A program made the position numbers and the translations under genes. Below, piece after piece: positions 22,987-31,732 of a stretch of DNA of 64,000 nt. The stretch covers positions 496,001 to 560,000 of the forward strand of contig NZ_CP180316.1 in NCBI RefSeq assembly GCF_051131705.1, written 5' to 3'. Each line of letters opens with the position of its first letter. The first letter of the stretch is position 1. The notes below the pieces were generated by a model. The model was not told where the DNA came from. It worked only from the letters and a program-made list of their open reading frames with translations, and did not search any database. The stretch comes from Arthrobacter_M sp030063245. Its GTDB lineage: Bacteria; Actinomycetota; Actinomycetes; Actinomycetales; Micrococcaceae.

Positions 22987-24463
22987 CGCGGACGGCTTTT
23001 TCGTCCAGCGCGATCAGGAAGTCCTGCGACCAGCGCTCCACGTCATGGTCCAGGACCTGCCGGCGCATGGCCCGCATCCGCCGGCTGGAGGCGGCCGGGC
23101 TGAGGTTTATGGCGGCCATAATGGTCTCTTTCAGTCCATCAATGTCATGCGGGTTGACCAGCAGCGCCTGCCGCAGCTGGTCCGCGGCCCCGGTGAATTC
23201 GCTGAGCACCAGCGCACCGGTGTTGTTGATCCTGGCCGCAACGTATTCCTTGGCCACGAGATTCATGCCATCGCGCAGGGCGGTGACCAGCATAACGTCG
23301 GCTGCGAGGTACAGGGCCACCATCTCCTCCACCGGATAACTGTGGTGCAGATACCTCACCGCGGTGTTCTGGATGGTGTCGAACTGGCCGTTGATCCGGC
23401 CCACCGTGCCCTCGACCTCTTCGCGCAGCAGCCGGTAGCTCTCCACCCGCTCACGGCTGGGGCTGGCGACCTGGATCATCGACGCGTCCTCGACCTTGAC
23501 GTTGCCCTCGTTGAGCAGTTCGCCGTAGGCCTTTAGCCGGTGCGAGATGCCCTTGGTGTAGTCGAGCCGGTCCACCCCGAGCAGGATGGTCTTGGGATTG
23601 CCTAGATCGCTGCGGATCTGCCGGGACCGCTCGACCACGTCCGGGCGCTGGGCCAGCTTCTGGATCTGGTCCACGTCGATGGAGATGGGGAACGCCTCGG
23701 CCCGCGCGATGTGGCTGATTCCGCCGTCGGGATTTCGGACATGCACCTGCTGCTGTTTCACGCTCGCCCCCAGGAAACGCCTGGCCGAGCGCAGGAAATT
23801 GGCCGTGTCATTGGGCCGCTGGAAACCGATCAGATCCGCCCCGAGCAGACCGTCGATAATGGCCCGGCGCCAGGGCAGCTGAGCGAAGATCTCCGGCGGG
23901 GGAAACGGGATATGGTTGAAGAACCCGATCCGCAGATCCGGCCTGCTCTGCCGCAGGTACCGCGGCACCAGCTGCAGCTGATAGTCCTGCACCCAGACGG
24001 TGGCGCCTTTCGCCGCGGAGCGGGCTGCCGCATCGGCAAACCGGTGATTGATCCTGCGGTAGACGTCCCACCAGGTCCGGTGGAACTCCGGCGGCGCAAT
24101 GACGTCGTGATAGAGCGGCCAGAGCGTCGAATTTGAGAAGCCCTCGTAATAAAGCTCAACCTCATCATTGCTGAGCGTCACCGGGATCAGGCGCATGCCG
24201 TCGTTGTCGAAGGCCTCCACCTCCTCATCCGGCGCACCGTGCCAACCCACCCAGGCGCCGTCGGCCTTGTTCATCACCGGGGCAAGAGCGGTGACCAGTC
24301 CGCCGGGGGAGCGCCGCCAGCCGCCTTCGCCTTCGGACGCCGGGACCCTGTCCACCGGCAGCCGGTTGGACACGACGATGAAGTCGTAGTCTCCCTTGGG
24401 GGCGTCGCCCATCGGCTTGCGCTCGTGAATGATCTGGCTCGGACGTGTCTGAGGATCTGACAA
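22976..24463 (-). CDS. otsA: Trehalose-6-phosphate synthase
   Basis: GT20 enzyme joining UDP- or ADP-glucose to glucose-6-phosphate. Visible blocks: FIVVSNRLPVDR (N-terminal loop), WVGWHGAPDEE, YYEGFSNSTLWPLYHD, VWVQDYQLQLVPRYLRQ, FFNHIPFPPPEIF, LLGVDRLDYTKGISHRL and ALRDGMNLVAKEYVAAR. The start is placed at TTG 24463 because GGGAG lies six bases upstream; this gives 495 residues, the usual length. An ATG at 24412 (MGDAPKGDYDF) is the alternative. With otsB it forms the second trehalose route of the window beside TreS. Confidence 0.93.
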   Translation of the reverse strand: MSDPQTRPSQIIHERKPMGDAPKGDYDFIVVSNRLPVDRVPASEGEGGWRRSPGGLVTALAPVMNKADGAWVGWHGAPDEEVEAFDNDGMRLIPVTLSNDEVELYYEGFSNSTLWPLYHDVIAPPEFHRTWWDVYRRINHRFADAAARSAAKGATVWVQDYQLQLVPRYLRQSRPDLRIGFFNHIPFPPPEIFAQLPWRRAIIDGLLGADLIGFQRPNDTANFLRSARRFLGASVKQQQVHVRNPDGGISHIARAEAFPISIDVDQIQKLAQRPDVVERSRQIRSDLGNPKTILLGVDRLDYTKGISHRLKAYGELLNEGNVKVEDASMIQVASPSRERVESYRLLREEVEGTVGRINGQFDTIQNTAVRYLHHSYPVEEMVALYLAADVMLVTALRDGMNLVAKEYVAARINNTGALVLSEFTGAADQLRQALLVNPHDIDGLKETIMAAINLSPAASSRRMRAMRRQVLDHDVERWSQDFLIALDEKAVRDDR

Positions 24464-24632
24464 CAGTGTCTCCCGCGTTCGTTTGGTGCTTAGCTGCCAG
24501 CTTATAGGCACCGGAATCATCCGTCCCGCTGGCACGTTATCCGGAGCGTGAGAGAAGCTCCCGGGTTCTTCCCCTAAAATGGGGAAGTTGCCGCCGCGTG
24601 GCAAGCTGCCGCGCCCATTGACACGAGGAACT

Positions 24633-25532
24633 ATGACCCCCCAGAACGAGCCACGGCTGAGCAAGACCGAACGAACTGCACAAGCGCGTGAACAGGCCCG
24701 CCGGATCCGCGAAGCCCACGCGAAGAAGGAGAAACGCAACGGCTGGCTGATCCGCGGCGGCGTGCTGCTTGCCGCCGTCGTCGTTGTTGTTATTGTCGCT
24801 TTGCTGATCGTTCAGGGGACCAAAAAGCCGGAGGCCATCGCGGACAGCGGTCCGGTTCCGGCCAACGCCAATACTTACGGCGGCGTGGTGCAGGACCAGA
24901 ACGGCGTGGTGAAGAACGCTTCCCCGGGCGAGGTTAATAAGGCAACCCTGCCGGCGGCGCCAACGGCAGCTGCGGCCAGCGCCGCTGCCACCGATCTGGC
25001 CTCCATCGGCATCGCGCCCAGCGCCGACGGCAAGCCCGTTCAAATTGTGGCCTACATCGACTTCATCTGCCCGGCCTGCAACCAGTTTGAGACCAAATTC
25101 GGACCCCAGCTCAAGCAATGGCAGGACAGCGGGAAGGCGACCATCGAGTACCGGGCCGCCGGGATTTTGGACCAGTTCTCCACGACCAACTACTCCTCCC
25201 GCTCCGCCGCGGCGGCTGCCTGCGTGGTCGATACGTCACCGGATAAATTCGCCGACTACTTCACCCAGCTCTTCGCCCAGCAGCCGGCGGAAAACAGCGC
25301 CGGGCTGAGCAACGATCAGCTCAAGAAGATAGCCAAGGACGTCGGAGCCGCGGACATCAGCGGCTGCGTGGACAACAAAACCTACCGCCCGTTCGTCCAG
25401 TACAGCACGGCGACCGCGCATGCCCACGGCGTCAACGGCACACCGACGGTCTTTGTGGACGGCAAGCAGTACACCGATACGACCGTTGCGTTCGACGCGT
25501 TCGCGCAGCCGATCATCGACGCGAAGAAGTAG
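24633..25532 (+). CDS. Membrane-anchored DsbA-like thioredoxin-fold protein
   Basis: 299 residues. A basic, probably cytoplasmic N-terminus (about residues 1-40) is followed by one transmembrane helix (GGVLLAAVVVVVIVALLIV). The extracytoplasmic part is a thioredoxin_4/DsbA domain with the active site FICPACNQFE (Cys146-Pro-Ala-Cys149) and the cis-proline loop GTPTVFVDGKQY. Two further Cys (AACVV, SGCVD) are present. It probably forms or rearranges disulfides in exported proteins. ATG 24633 follows GAGGAA closely. Divergent from otsA. Confidence 0.85.
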   Translation: MTPQNEPRLSKTERTAQAREQARRIREAHAKKEKRNGWLIRGGVLLAAVVVVVIVALLIVQGTKKPEAIADSGPVPANANTYGGVVQDQNGVVKNASPGEVNKATLPAAPTAAAASAAATDLASIGIAPSADGKPVQIVAYIDFICPACNQFETKFGPQLKQWQDSGKATIEYRAAGILDQFSTTNYSSRSAAAAACVVDTSPDKFADYFTQLFAQQPAENSAGLSNDQLKKIAKDVGAADISGCVDNKTYRPFVQYSTATAHAHGVNGTPTVFVDGKQYTDTTVAFDAFAQPIIDAKK

Positions 25533-25568
25533 CCTCGGGTCCGGGCCGGCTAGCCCGGACAGTCCGGA

Positions 25569-25605
25569 CTGCTCCGGGCAGGGAGCTCTTTCCTGCCCGG
25601 AGCAG
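25569..25605. terminator. Hairpin after the DsbA-like gene
   Basis: A perfect 14-bp stem, CTGCTCCGGGCAGG at 25569-25582 with its complement at 25592-25605, around a 9-base loop. Confidence 0.8.
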
Positions 25606-25711
25606 CGGTTCCTGGGTCCTGGAGCGCGTTGGGAATTTAGCGTTGCGCGCGCCCCTGGGCTAGTCTTATTTAGCTGGCTTTCGGGCCGGCCGGCTGGCAG
25701 TTGGTCAGCAC

Positions 25712-25788
25712 GCCTCCTTAGCTCAGTTGGCCAGAGCACCTGTCTTGTAAACAGGGGGTCGCCGGTTCGAATCCGGCAGGAGGCTCCA
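25712..25788 (+). tRNA. tRNA-Thr (TGT anticodon)
   Basis: 77 nt including encoded CCA. Acceptor stem GCCTCCT / AGGAGGC, D-arm AGCTCAGTTGGCCAGAGCA, anticodon stem CCTGT / ACAGG with loop CTTGTAA, T-arm GCCGGTTCGAATCCGGC. Anticodon TGT reads ACA (Thr). Its last 38 bases are duplicated at 48790-48827, marking it as an integration site. Confidence 0.96.
25751..25788. repeat. Left attachment-site repeat (attL) within tRNA-Thr
   Basis: The 38 bases from the end of the anticodon stem through CCA recur at 48790-48827 with one mismatch (G25758 versus A48797). Anticodon-to-3'-end overlap is the usual crossover segment of tyrosine integrases that use tRNA genes. Confidence 0.85.
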
Positions 25789-25891
25789 GAAAGCCCGGAA
25801 TCGTTGGGTCTTTGGTAGTTGGAATGGCCCCAATATGGGGCCAATCCAACTTAGGTCTCCACAAACTCTCCACATTGGGCCTCCATATTCA

Positions 25892-26190
25892 TCAGTTTTC
25901 ATCCTTCTTAGGGGTCGGCGGAGGCTCTTCCTTCGGGCTGAAGGCATCCACGACGGCCCTGGTGTCTAGGGCCTCCTGATACTCCTCAATGTAGTGCTGT
26001 TGGGTCATGGAGACCTTTGAATGTCCGGCCTGGTAAGCGGCCGCCTCGACTCCCATTGCCCTTGCGATCAGAGCGGCGTTGGCCTTTCTGAAAGTCTTCA
26101 GAGTCACCCAGCCATAGCCGATGGAGTTTGCGACCTTTCGCCACGTCTTGCCGACGTTGTTTGCATCGCACCCAGTGCCAGCCCACGGGG
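25892..26190 (-). pseudogene. C-terminal remnant of a tyrosine integrase
   Basis: The minus-strand frame ending at 25892 encodes NNVGKTWRKVANSIGYGW, then TLKTFRKANAALIARAMG, YQAGHSKVSMTQQHYIEE and a Pro/Lys tail. This is the end of a phage-type tyrosine recombinase catalytic domain: the second Arg (TFRK), His (GHSK) and nucleophile Tyr (QHYIEE) are all visible. The usual HxxR histidine is Lys (KTFR). Above about 26190 the similarity stops and the N-terminal DNA-binding domain and first catalytic Arg are missing. It lies 104 bp from the tRNA end, the normal place for the integrase of a tRNA island, so it is probably the dead integrase of this element. Confidence 0.75.
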
Positions 26191-27134
26191 TCCGGCATAT
26201 GCCGGAACGATCTTGCCGCCACCAACGGTGCCCCAAGATCTTCCGCGCAACGTTTAACGGCGTCGCGCTTGATATTCAAGCAACGCACGAAGCGGTGATC
26301 ATCATGAGTCCTTGCACCAGCGAAGCTTTTGAAACACCTGATACCACAGTGGATCAGTTCCTCACCCGTCGGCCCGATCACGACATTCCTGTCGACCAGC
26401 TGATGAGGGCTGTCGAGGGCGTTCGGCCCTATGTGAAGATTCATCTGGGCAAGTTTGGGTTTTGTGACGGTGTGGACGTAGGTGCCTCCTGTGCCTTCAA
26501 TCCGCGCACGTTGAGTCAATAAACTAGGAGCAGTCCGAGAGTCAAGCGTTTCGCTGTCAATCGAAGCCTAAATCGCGTGAAGGGGGTGCCCCCAGCGCAC
26601 CACCAAGCCTGTCATGGAAATGGGTCGCCGTCGCCCCGGCAATGAGCGCTGTGACTCGTGCCTTAATGTCGTTGCGGAACAGACGCATCCGCCCCATGCC
26701 ATCGATGCGACGCTGGGACGGCTCGTCGGTGGCACAGGGCGGCAAACGCCGTACTGTCGAAGGTACGCCGCCCATCTCGTGGGTCAATCCCCGGCACGCC
26801 GGGGCGAAGCGCGACAGGTAGCGGAGGCCCGGACAAATCACATCAGCGCAGATCAGCACCATCAGACCGATGCTCAGGTGCATGCGGGGCGGCCAGGGGC
26901 GTACCGCGACCGGCCGGCGCACTCGCCGCCGATGAACAAGTCCCGCCAGCCCGGGCAGCCTCCGCGCCCGTCATGATGCGCTCTGTACTGGTATGACCTC
27001 GTGGAAACTCCGGCGGCGCAGGAAAACCGGATCCACCCGGATAACGTTCTGTGGGCCCTGATGCAGTGGGGTGCGACCGTCGGTGGGGTATCGCTTATTC
27101 CCCGGCTTGCCTGATGTTGGAATGAATGGATTTT
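26191..27134. other. About 0.94 kb without a recognisable gene
   Basis: Several short frames exist on both strands (for example 26121-26522 and 26614-26976 on +), but none has a clear start, known domain or codon pattern convincing enough to call. Most likely decayed element DNA between the integrase remnant and the cargo. Confidence 0.5.
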
Positions 27135-28382
27135 TCAACCTCTGGAAGTTTTCGACTCGGGGGAGTGGCGGGCGCCCGGCGGGTATACACCTGAGTTGAC
27201 AACCAAACCCTGGTCGGGCCCATCGACAGCTTCGCCCGGATGGATGAGCGGAACGTTGAGGCTGATGGCGTTGTGCAGGGCCAATCCGGCGGCCCCAACG
27301 GCATCCTCGGACTCGGTCCATGACTTGACAGTGATGTCCAGCGGAAGCAGGAACTTCAGCACCGTTTCATCCAGGCCGCGGCGGAATCCGTCGTCCAGGT
27401 ATTCCCAGAGTGACATGGTTTGACCGCTCACGATGATCGTGCCGATACCAAGCAGGTTGACGACGCCGCCCACGGCGCGGCCCACGCGGTGGCCAGTCTC
27501 GGCCAGGAAGTCCAGGACGGCCGGATCGCCGACTTGCGACGCCGTCAGCACGCCGGACAGTGATCTGGGGCCGCCGGTCGCCGTTGCTGTCCTTATAACT
27601 TCGTTCAGTCCTGCGTAGACCTGCAGACAGCCGTAGTTTCCGCATACGCACAGGGGTCCGTCTGGGTCGATCGACATGTGCCCAAACTCTGTGGAGGAAC
27701 CGGTGGAGCCATAAAAGACCTTGCGGTGGTTGACGATTCCCAGGCCGACGCCGAATCCCAGGCCCAGCAGCAGGAAGTCATCCTTGTTGCGGCCGAGCCC
27801 AAAACTCACTTCGCGGGTGGAGAGCGCAAAGAGGTCGTTGGAGACAAAAACGGGCTTGTTGAGGGACCGTTCCAGCTGGGCGCCAAGCTTGAAGTCGCGC
27901 CAGTTCAAGGTGGCGGAAATCCGTACCGTGGAAAGTGCCTGGTCCACCGCGCCCGAGACGGAAATTCCAATCGCCACCACGCGCTCTGGATGCTCCATGG
28001 AACTTTGCTGTTCAATGACCATAGCCTTGAACTGGCCCAAGGGATTGGATGACGGATCGAATGACGTGGTCCGTGCGTCGGTGATGGTTCCGTCAATGAG
28101 CATGGACACAATCGTGACGTTGGTGGGCGTCACGCTCATGCCGATGATGACAGCAGATTCAGCCACCAATTCGACTGGGACCCTAGGACGGCCGGCACCG
28201 GCCCGCGCATCGGCAGGCAGCTCACGCACGTAGCCATCACTCATGAGACGGCGTACCTGTGCGGTGACGGTCGCCGGTCCCAAGTTGAGCTTCTTGGCGA
28301 TTTCGCTGCGGCTTAGCTTCCCCAGCTGCCCCAGCAGGCCAAGGATTTCCGCGCGGCTCACAGCGTCACGGGTGGGGCTCAT
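27135..28382 (-). CDS. ROK-family transcriptional repressor of the importer operon
   Basis: 415 residues. An N-terminal winged helix-turn-helix (SRAEILGLLGQLGKLSRSEI then LGPATVTAQVRRLMSDGYV, residues about 8-55) precedes a ROK sugar-binding domain with GLGFGVGLGIVNHRKV, a zinc-site-like CVCGNYGCLQVYAG and TIIVSGQTMS. The kinase ATP motif DxGGT is replaced (IIGMSVTPTN), as in NagC/XylR-type regulators that bind sugars without phosphorylating them. The ATG at 28382 faces the binding-protein gene across 150 bp containing a perfect 18-bp palindrome. It is predicted to repress the operon from 28533 and respond to an imported sugar. The C-terminal about 30 residues are unusually long and polar. 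Confidence 0.9.
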   Translation of the reverse strand: MSPTRDAVSRAEILGLLGQLGKLSRSEIAKKLNLGPATVTAQVRRLMSDGYVRELPADARAGAGRPRVPVELVAESAVIIGMSVTPTNVTIVSMLIDGTITDARTTSFDPSSNPLGQFKAMVIEQQSSMEHPERVVAIGISVSGAVDQALSTVRISATLNWRDFKLGAQLERSLNKPVFVSNDLFALSTREVSFGLGRNKDDFLLLGLGFGVGLGIVNHRKVFYGSTGSSTEFGHMSIDPDGPLCVCGNYGCLQVYAGLNEVIRTATATGGPRSLSGVLTASQVGDPAVLDFLAETGHRVGRAVGGVVNLLGIGTIIVSGQTMSLWEYLDDGFRRGLDETVLKFLLPLDITVKSWTESEDAVGAAGLALHNAISLNVPLIHPGEAVDGPDQGLVVNSGVYPPGARHSPESKTSRG

Positions 28383-28424
28383 GTGTGGGCGGATGCCTGC
28401 TGTGGAAATAATTACCCCTCCTCC

Positions 28425-28453
28425 TTGACTGTGGGTCCAACTGTGATTACGCT
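28425..28453 (+). promoter_or_regulatory. Predicted promoter of the importer/fucosidase operon
   Basis: TTGACT (28425-28430), 17-base spacer, TACGCT (28448-28453). The expected start point is just upstream of the palindromic operator; a GAAGGA ribosome site lies at 28522-28527, five bases before ATG 28533. Confidence 0.55.
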
Positions 28454-28466
28454 AACACCACACCAA

Positions 28467-28484
28467 TAATTCGGCGCCGAATTA
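28467..28484. promoter_or_regulatory. Palindromic operator, probably for the ROK repressor
   Basis: TAATTCGGCGCCGAATTA is a perfect 18-bp palindrome lying where transcription should begin, downstream of the predicted -10. Position and symmetry fit a roadblock/repression site for the divergently encoded ROK protein. Confidence 0.7.
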
Positions 28485-28532
28485 ATTATGCACCCGAGAC
28501 CGCTGAACGCCTAAAGCCACTGAAGGATTGTC

Positions 28533-29828
28533 ATGAAACTAGCAACGAAGCTCGCCGCCATAGCCGTTGGAAGCGCCCTTGCACTCGGGGCCAGCGCGTG
28601 CAGCCCCTCCTCGTCGGGATCGGCCGGTGGCGGGGAGGCTGCCGGTAATGTCACGCTCGACTGGTCATTCTGGTCACAGGGCGATGAAGGCAACAAGACG
28701 TGGGAGGACCTCGCGTCGCAGGTGACGGCGAAGTACCCGAACATCAAGGTCAACCTGACCACGGCCCCCTTCTCCGACTACTTCACCAAGCTCCAGTCCC
28801 AGCTGGCATCGGGCACGGCGCCGTGCATTGTGAGCATGCAGAGTCTCCGCCTGCCGGCTTTTGCCAAGGCCATGACCCCGCTCGACGGCGAGCTGGCCAA
28901 GGCGGCCGGGTTCACCGCAAGTGAATGGGACGCAGGGGCGTTGAAGGCCCTGCAAAGCGGCGACAAGCAGTACGCCCTGCCCTATGGCCTCTCCACCATG
29001 GTCATGTACTACAACAAGGATGCCTTCAAGGCGGCCGGCGTCGCCGAGCCAAAAGACGGCTGGACCACCGACGACTTCGTCGCCGCCGCGCAAAAGATCA
29101 CCAAGGCAACGAACAAGCCCGCCTTCGGCCAAAGTTTTTCCGACCTCCACATGTCCGCCCAGCTCCTGGCCTACAACGGAGCCAAGCCGGTTTCCTCCGA
29201 GGGAAAACTGCAGATGACGGACAAGACTTTTGAGGATTCCTTCGCTTGGTACTCCAGTCTGGCCACCGACAAAAAGATCAGTAGCGTCCCTGCCAGCTCC
29301 TCCGACGTCCCCTGGGGCGAGCAACAGTTCGTTGCAGGCAACGTAGCCATGGCCGTTGACGGCTCCTGGAACCTGAAGAGCAATGTCACCGACGCCGCCG
29401 GCTTCAACGTAGGCGTCGTTGCCCTGCCGCAGGGACCCAACGGCGGCGGCACCTTCTCCGCCAACTCCGGGTTCGGCATCTCCTCCACCTGCAAGAACAA
29501 GACCGAGGCGGCCAAGGCCATCGGCGTCCTGACAGACGCGCAGTCACAAATGGCGTCCGCCGCGTCGGGCAACATCCCTGCCCGCACCGCCGCCCTCCCG
29601 GCGTTCATCGACGCCCTGAAAAAGGACATCGACCCCAAGAACCCTGGGTACTCCGAACAGGTGGCCCAGGTGACCAAAGACTCCTCAGCGATGGCAGTTC
29701 CGTTCATCAGCACCAACAACTGGGATGCGGTCACCAAGCTGATGGCCCAGCAGTTCCAGCAGGCCTACACGGGAAAGAGTTCGCCCGCCGATGCGCTGAA
29801 CAACGTTCAGCAAAGCGGAGCCAAGTAA
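28533..29828 (+). CDS. Sugar ABC transporter substrate-binding lipoprotein (CUT1)
   Basis: 431 residues. The N-terminus is a lipoprotein signal: KLATKL basic end, hydrophobic core, lipobox LGASAC with Cys23 as the acylated residue, followed by a Ser/Gly linker. The mature part is a family 1 extracellular binding protein (TLDWSFWSQGDEGNKTWEDL, LPYGLSTMVMYYNKDAF, FVAGNVAMAVDGSWNL). The latter is the usual block for oligosaccharide-binding proteins. It should capture the glycan fragment outside the membrane and deliver it to the two permeases that follow. Substrate is inferred from the operon (fucosidase, sulfatase), not from the protein itself. Confidence 0.9.
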   Translation: MKLATKLAAIAVGSALALGASACSPSSSGSAGGGEAAGNVTLDWSFWSQGDEGNKTWEDLASQVTAKYPNIKVNLTTAPFSDYFTKLQSQLASGTAPCIVSMQSLRLPAFAKAMTPLDGELAKAAGFTASEWDAGALKALQSGDKQYALPYGLSTMVMYYNKDAFKAAGVAEPKDGWTTDDFVAAAQKITKATNKPAFGQSFSDLHMSAQLLAYNGAKPVSSEGKLQMTDKTFEDSFAWYSSLATDKKISSVPASSSDVPWGEQQFVAGNVAMAVDGSWNLKSNVTDAAGFNVGVVALPQGPNGGGTFSANSGFGISSTCKNKTEAAKAIGVLTDAQSQMASAASGNIPARTAALPAFIDALKKDIDPKNPGYSEQVAQVTKDSSAMAVPFISTNNWDAVTKLMAQQFQQAYTGKSSPADALNNVQQSGAK

Positions 29829-29871
29829 GTCCATCTCCTTCCGCACCGGGCCGCAGCAGAAAGGCACCACC

Positions 29872-30810
29872 TTGACGGCAATAAGCAACAAAACCGTGCA
29901 GCGAAGGATCCCCGATCCGGCTGCCCCGATTAAGCGGAAGAAGAAGTCCGATTCTCGCGCGGCGCTGGGGTTCCTCACCCCCAGCGCCGTGGGGATGACA
30001 GTGTTCATCCTCTTCCCGACCATCCTGGCGGTCGCCACCAGCTTCTTCAACTGGCCGACCTTTGGCGACATCTCTTTCGCAGGGCTGGGGAACTACCGTA
30101 ATTTGTTCGCCCCCGGCAGCCAATTCCCGGCCGCCCTGGTGAACACACTCGTCTTTACGCTTCTGGTAGTGCCCATCAACCTCGTCCTGACCCTGTCCAC
30201 CGCCTTTTGGGTTTCCACCAGCCGGTTTAGCCGCCTGTACCGGGTCCTGTTTTTCCTTCCGGTCGTCACTCCCACGGTTGCAACCGCCGTGATCTGGAAA
30301 CTGATCTACCAGCCCAATGGCCTGGTGGACTCGACCATGCAGAGCCTGTTCGGGATCCACCTGCCCAACCTCCTGGGTGACAGCAGCACGGCCCTGCTGG
30401 CCGTCGTCGTCGTAATCATTTGGCAAGGCTTTGGCTACAACATGCTCATCTTCTCCGCCGCCATCGACCAACTGCCCCAGGACATCCTTGACGCGTCCAA
30501 GCTCGACGGCGCCCACGGCCTGACACAACTTCTGCGCATCAAACTGCCGCTCCTGACACCCGCCATCTTCTTTGCCTCCACGGTCACCATGATTTCGGCC
30601 TTCCAAATGTTCTCCGAACCATTCGTTATGACCGCCGGAGGGCCCGGAACATCCACCGTCACCGTCGTGATGAACGTCTACCAAACCGCTTTCCAGGGCG
30701 GCGAGCTCGGCGCCGCCGCCGCACCCGCCATCATCCTCTTTGTCCTGATCCTCGTCGTCACGATGATCCAGTGGCTGGGACAAAAGAAATGGGTACATTA
30801 TGACCAGTAG
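29872..30810 (+). CDS. Sugar ABC transporter permease 1 (MalF-like)
   Basis: 312 residues from TTG 29872 with AGAAAGG upstream. After a basic N-terminal segment (IKRKKKSDSR) come six predicted membrane helices, starting GFLTPSAVGMTVFILFPTIL. The cytoplasmic coupling loop DASKLDGAHGLTQLLRIKLP is the EAA motif of binding-protein-dependent permeases. The frame overlaps permease 2 by 11 bp. Pairs with the next gene as the channel. Confidence 0.9.
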   Translation: MTAISNKTVQRRIPDPAAPIKRKKKSDSRAALGFLTPSAVGMTVFILFPTILAVATSFFNWPTFGDISFAGLGNYRNLFAPGSQFPAALVNTLVFTLLVVPINLVLTLSTAFWVSTSRFSRLYRVLFFLPVVTPTVATAVIWKLIYQPNGLVDSTMQSLFGIHLPNLLGDSSTALLAVVVVIIWQGFGYNMLIFSAAIDQLPQDILDASKLDGAHGLTQLLRIKLPLLTPAIFFASTVTMISAFQMFSEPFVMTAGGPGTSTVTVVMNVYQTAFQGGELGAAAAPAIILFVLILVVTMIQWLGQKKWVHYDQ

Positions 30811-31705
30811 TCAGCTCCAGTCCCCATCCCGCCGACAGTCCGCACAGGCCGTCCAAGCAGCGGTCCGCAGGAACAAGCCGCAGTTCCGGCCGCTGAAAGT
30901 GGCCAGTGAAGTGGTGCTTGGCGTGGTGGTCCTCGCCTTCCTTTTTCCCATCATTTTCACGTTCTTCTCAGCATTGAAGCCCAACGGGGAGATCTTCTCC
31001 CAGCCGCCGTCCTTGATCGGCTCGGAATTACGGTGGCAGAACTTCGTGGAAGTCTTCAACTACACGCCGTTTTTGCGGTTCATCGTCAACGGCCTGATTA
31101 TCTCCATTTCCGGAACCATCATTGTTGTGGCGGTGTCATCGCTGGCGGCCTATAGTTTCGGCATCCTCAAGTGGCGGGGGAGGGACAAGTACATGCTCCT
31201 GTACCTGGCCACCATGATGATTCCCCAGGAGGTCCTGGTCATCCCCATGTTCCTGCTGATGCAAAAGTTTGGCTGGATCAACTCATGGCAGGCGCTGATT
31301 TTGCCATGGGCCTTCGGCGCCTTCGGGGCGTTCCTGCTGCGACAGTTCTTCATCAACATCCCCTACGAGCTGGTGGAGGCCTCCCGCATGGACGGCTGCA
31401 GCCAGTGGGGGACGTTTACCCGGATCATCCTGCCCCTGGCCAAGCCGTCGCTGGCCGTCCTGGGCGTGTGGACGTTCATTACCTTCTGGAACAGTTTCCT
31501 GTGGCCGTTGATCGTGGTCAACGATGTCAACCAACTGGGCAACGTCTCCCTGGGCCTGCAGACATTCTTCGGCGAACACGGAAGCTCCTGGAACCTGGTG
31601 ATGGCGGCCTCCGTGATTGCCATTCTGCCCACGCTCATCATGGTTATCGCTCTCCAAAAGCACTTGGTCAAGGGCATTGCCACCGTCGGCCTCGCCGGTC
31701 GCTAA
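30800..31705 (+). CDS. Sugar ABC transporter permease 2 (MalG-like)
   Basis: 301 residues with six predicted helices. The EAA coupling loop reads VEASRMDGCSQWGTFTRIIL, and the C-terminus ends QKHLVKGIATVGLAGR, close to the QRHFVRGLTAGAVKG-type tail of MalG proteins. ATG at 30800 lies inside permease 1. No ATPase gene follows; the operon goes straight into the fucosidase 27 bp later. Confidence 0.92.
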   Translation: MTSSQLQSPSRRQSAQAVQAAVRRNKPQFRPLKVASEVVLGVVVLAFLFPIIFTFFSALKPNGEIFSQPPSLIGSELRWQNFVEVFNYTPFLRFIVNGLIISISGTIIVVAVSSLAAYSFGILKWRGRDKYMLLYLATMMIPQEVLVIPMFLLMQKFGWINSWQALILPWAFGAFGAFLLRQFFINIPYELVEASRMDGCSQWGTFTRIILPLAKPSLAVLGVWTFITFWNSFLWPLIVVNDVNQLGNVSLGLQTFFGEHGSSWNLVMAASVIAILPTLIMVIALQKHLVKGIATVGLAGR

Positions 31706-31732
31706 CCGCCCTCCTCCTACACGAAGGCAGTA

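Noticed and set aside
26121..26522. 133-codon + frame near the integrase remnant
   Set aside because: Overlaps the integrase end antisense, lacks a ribosome site and known domain.
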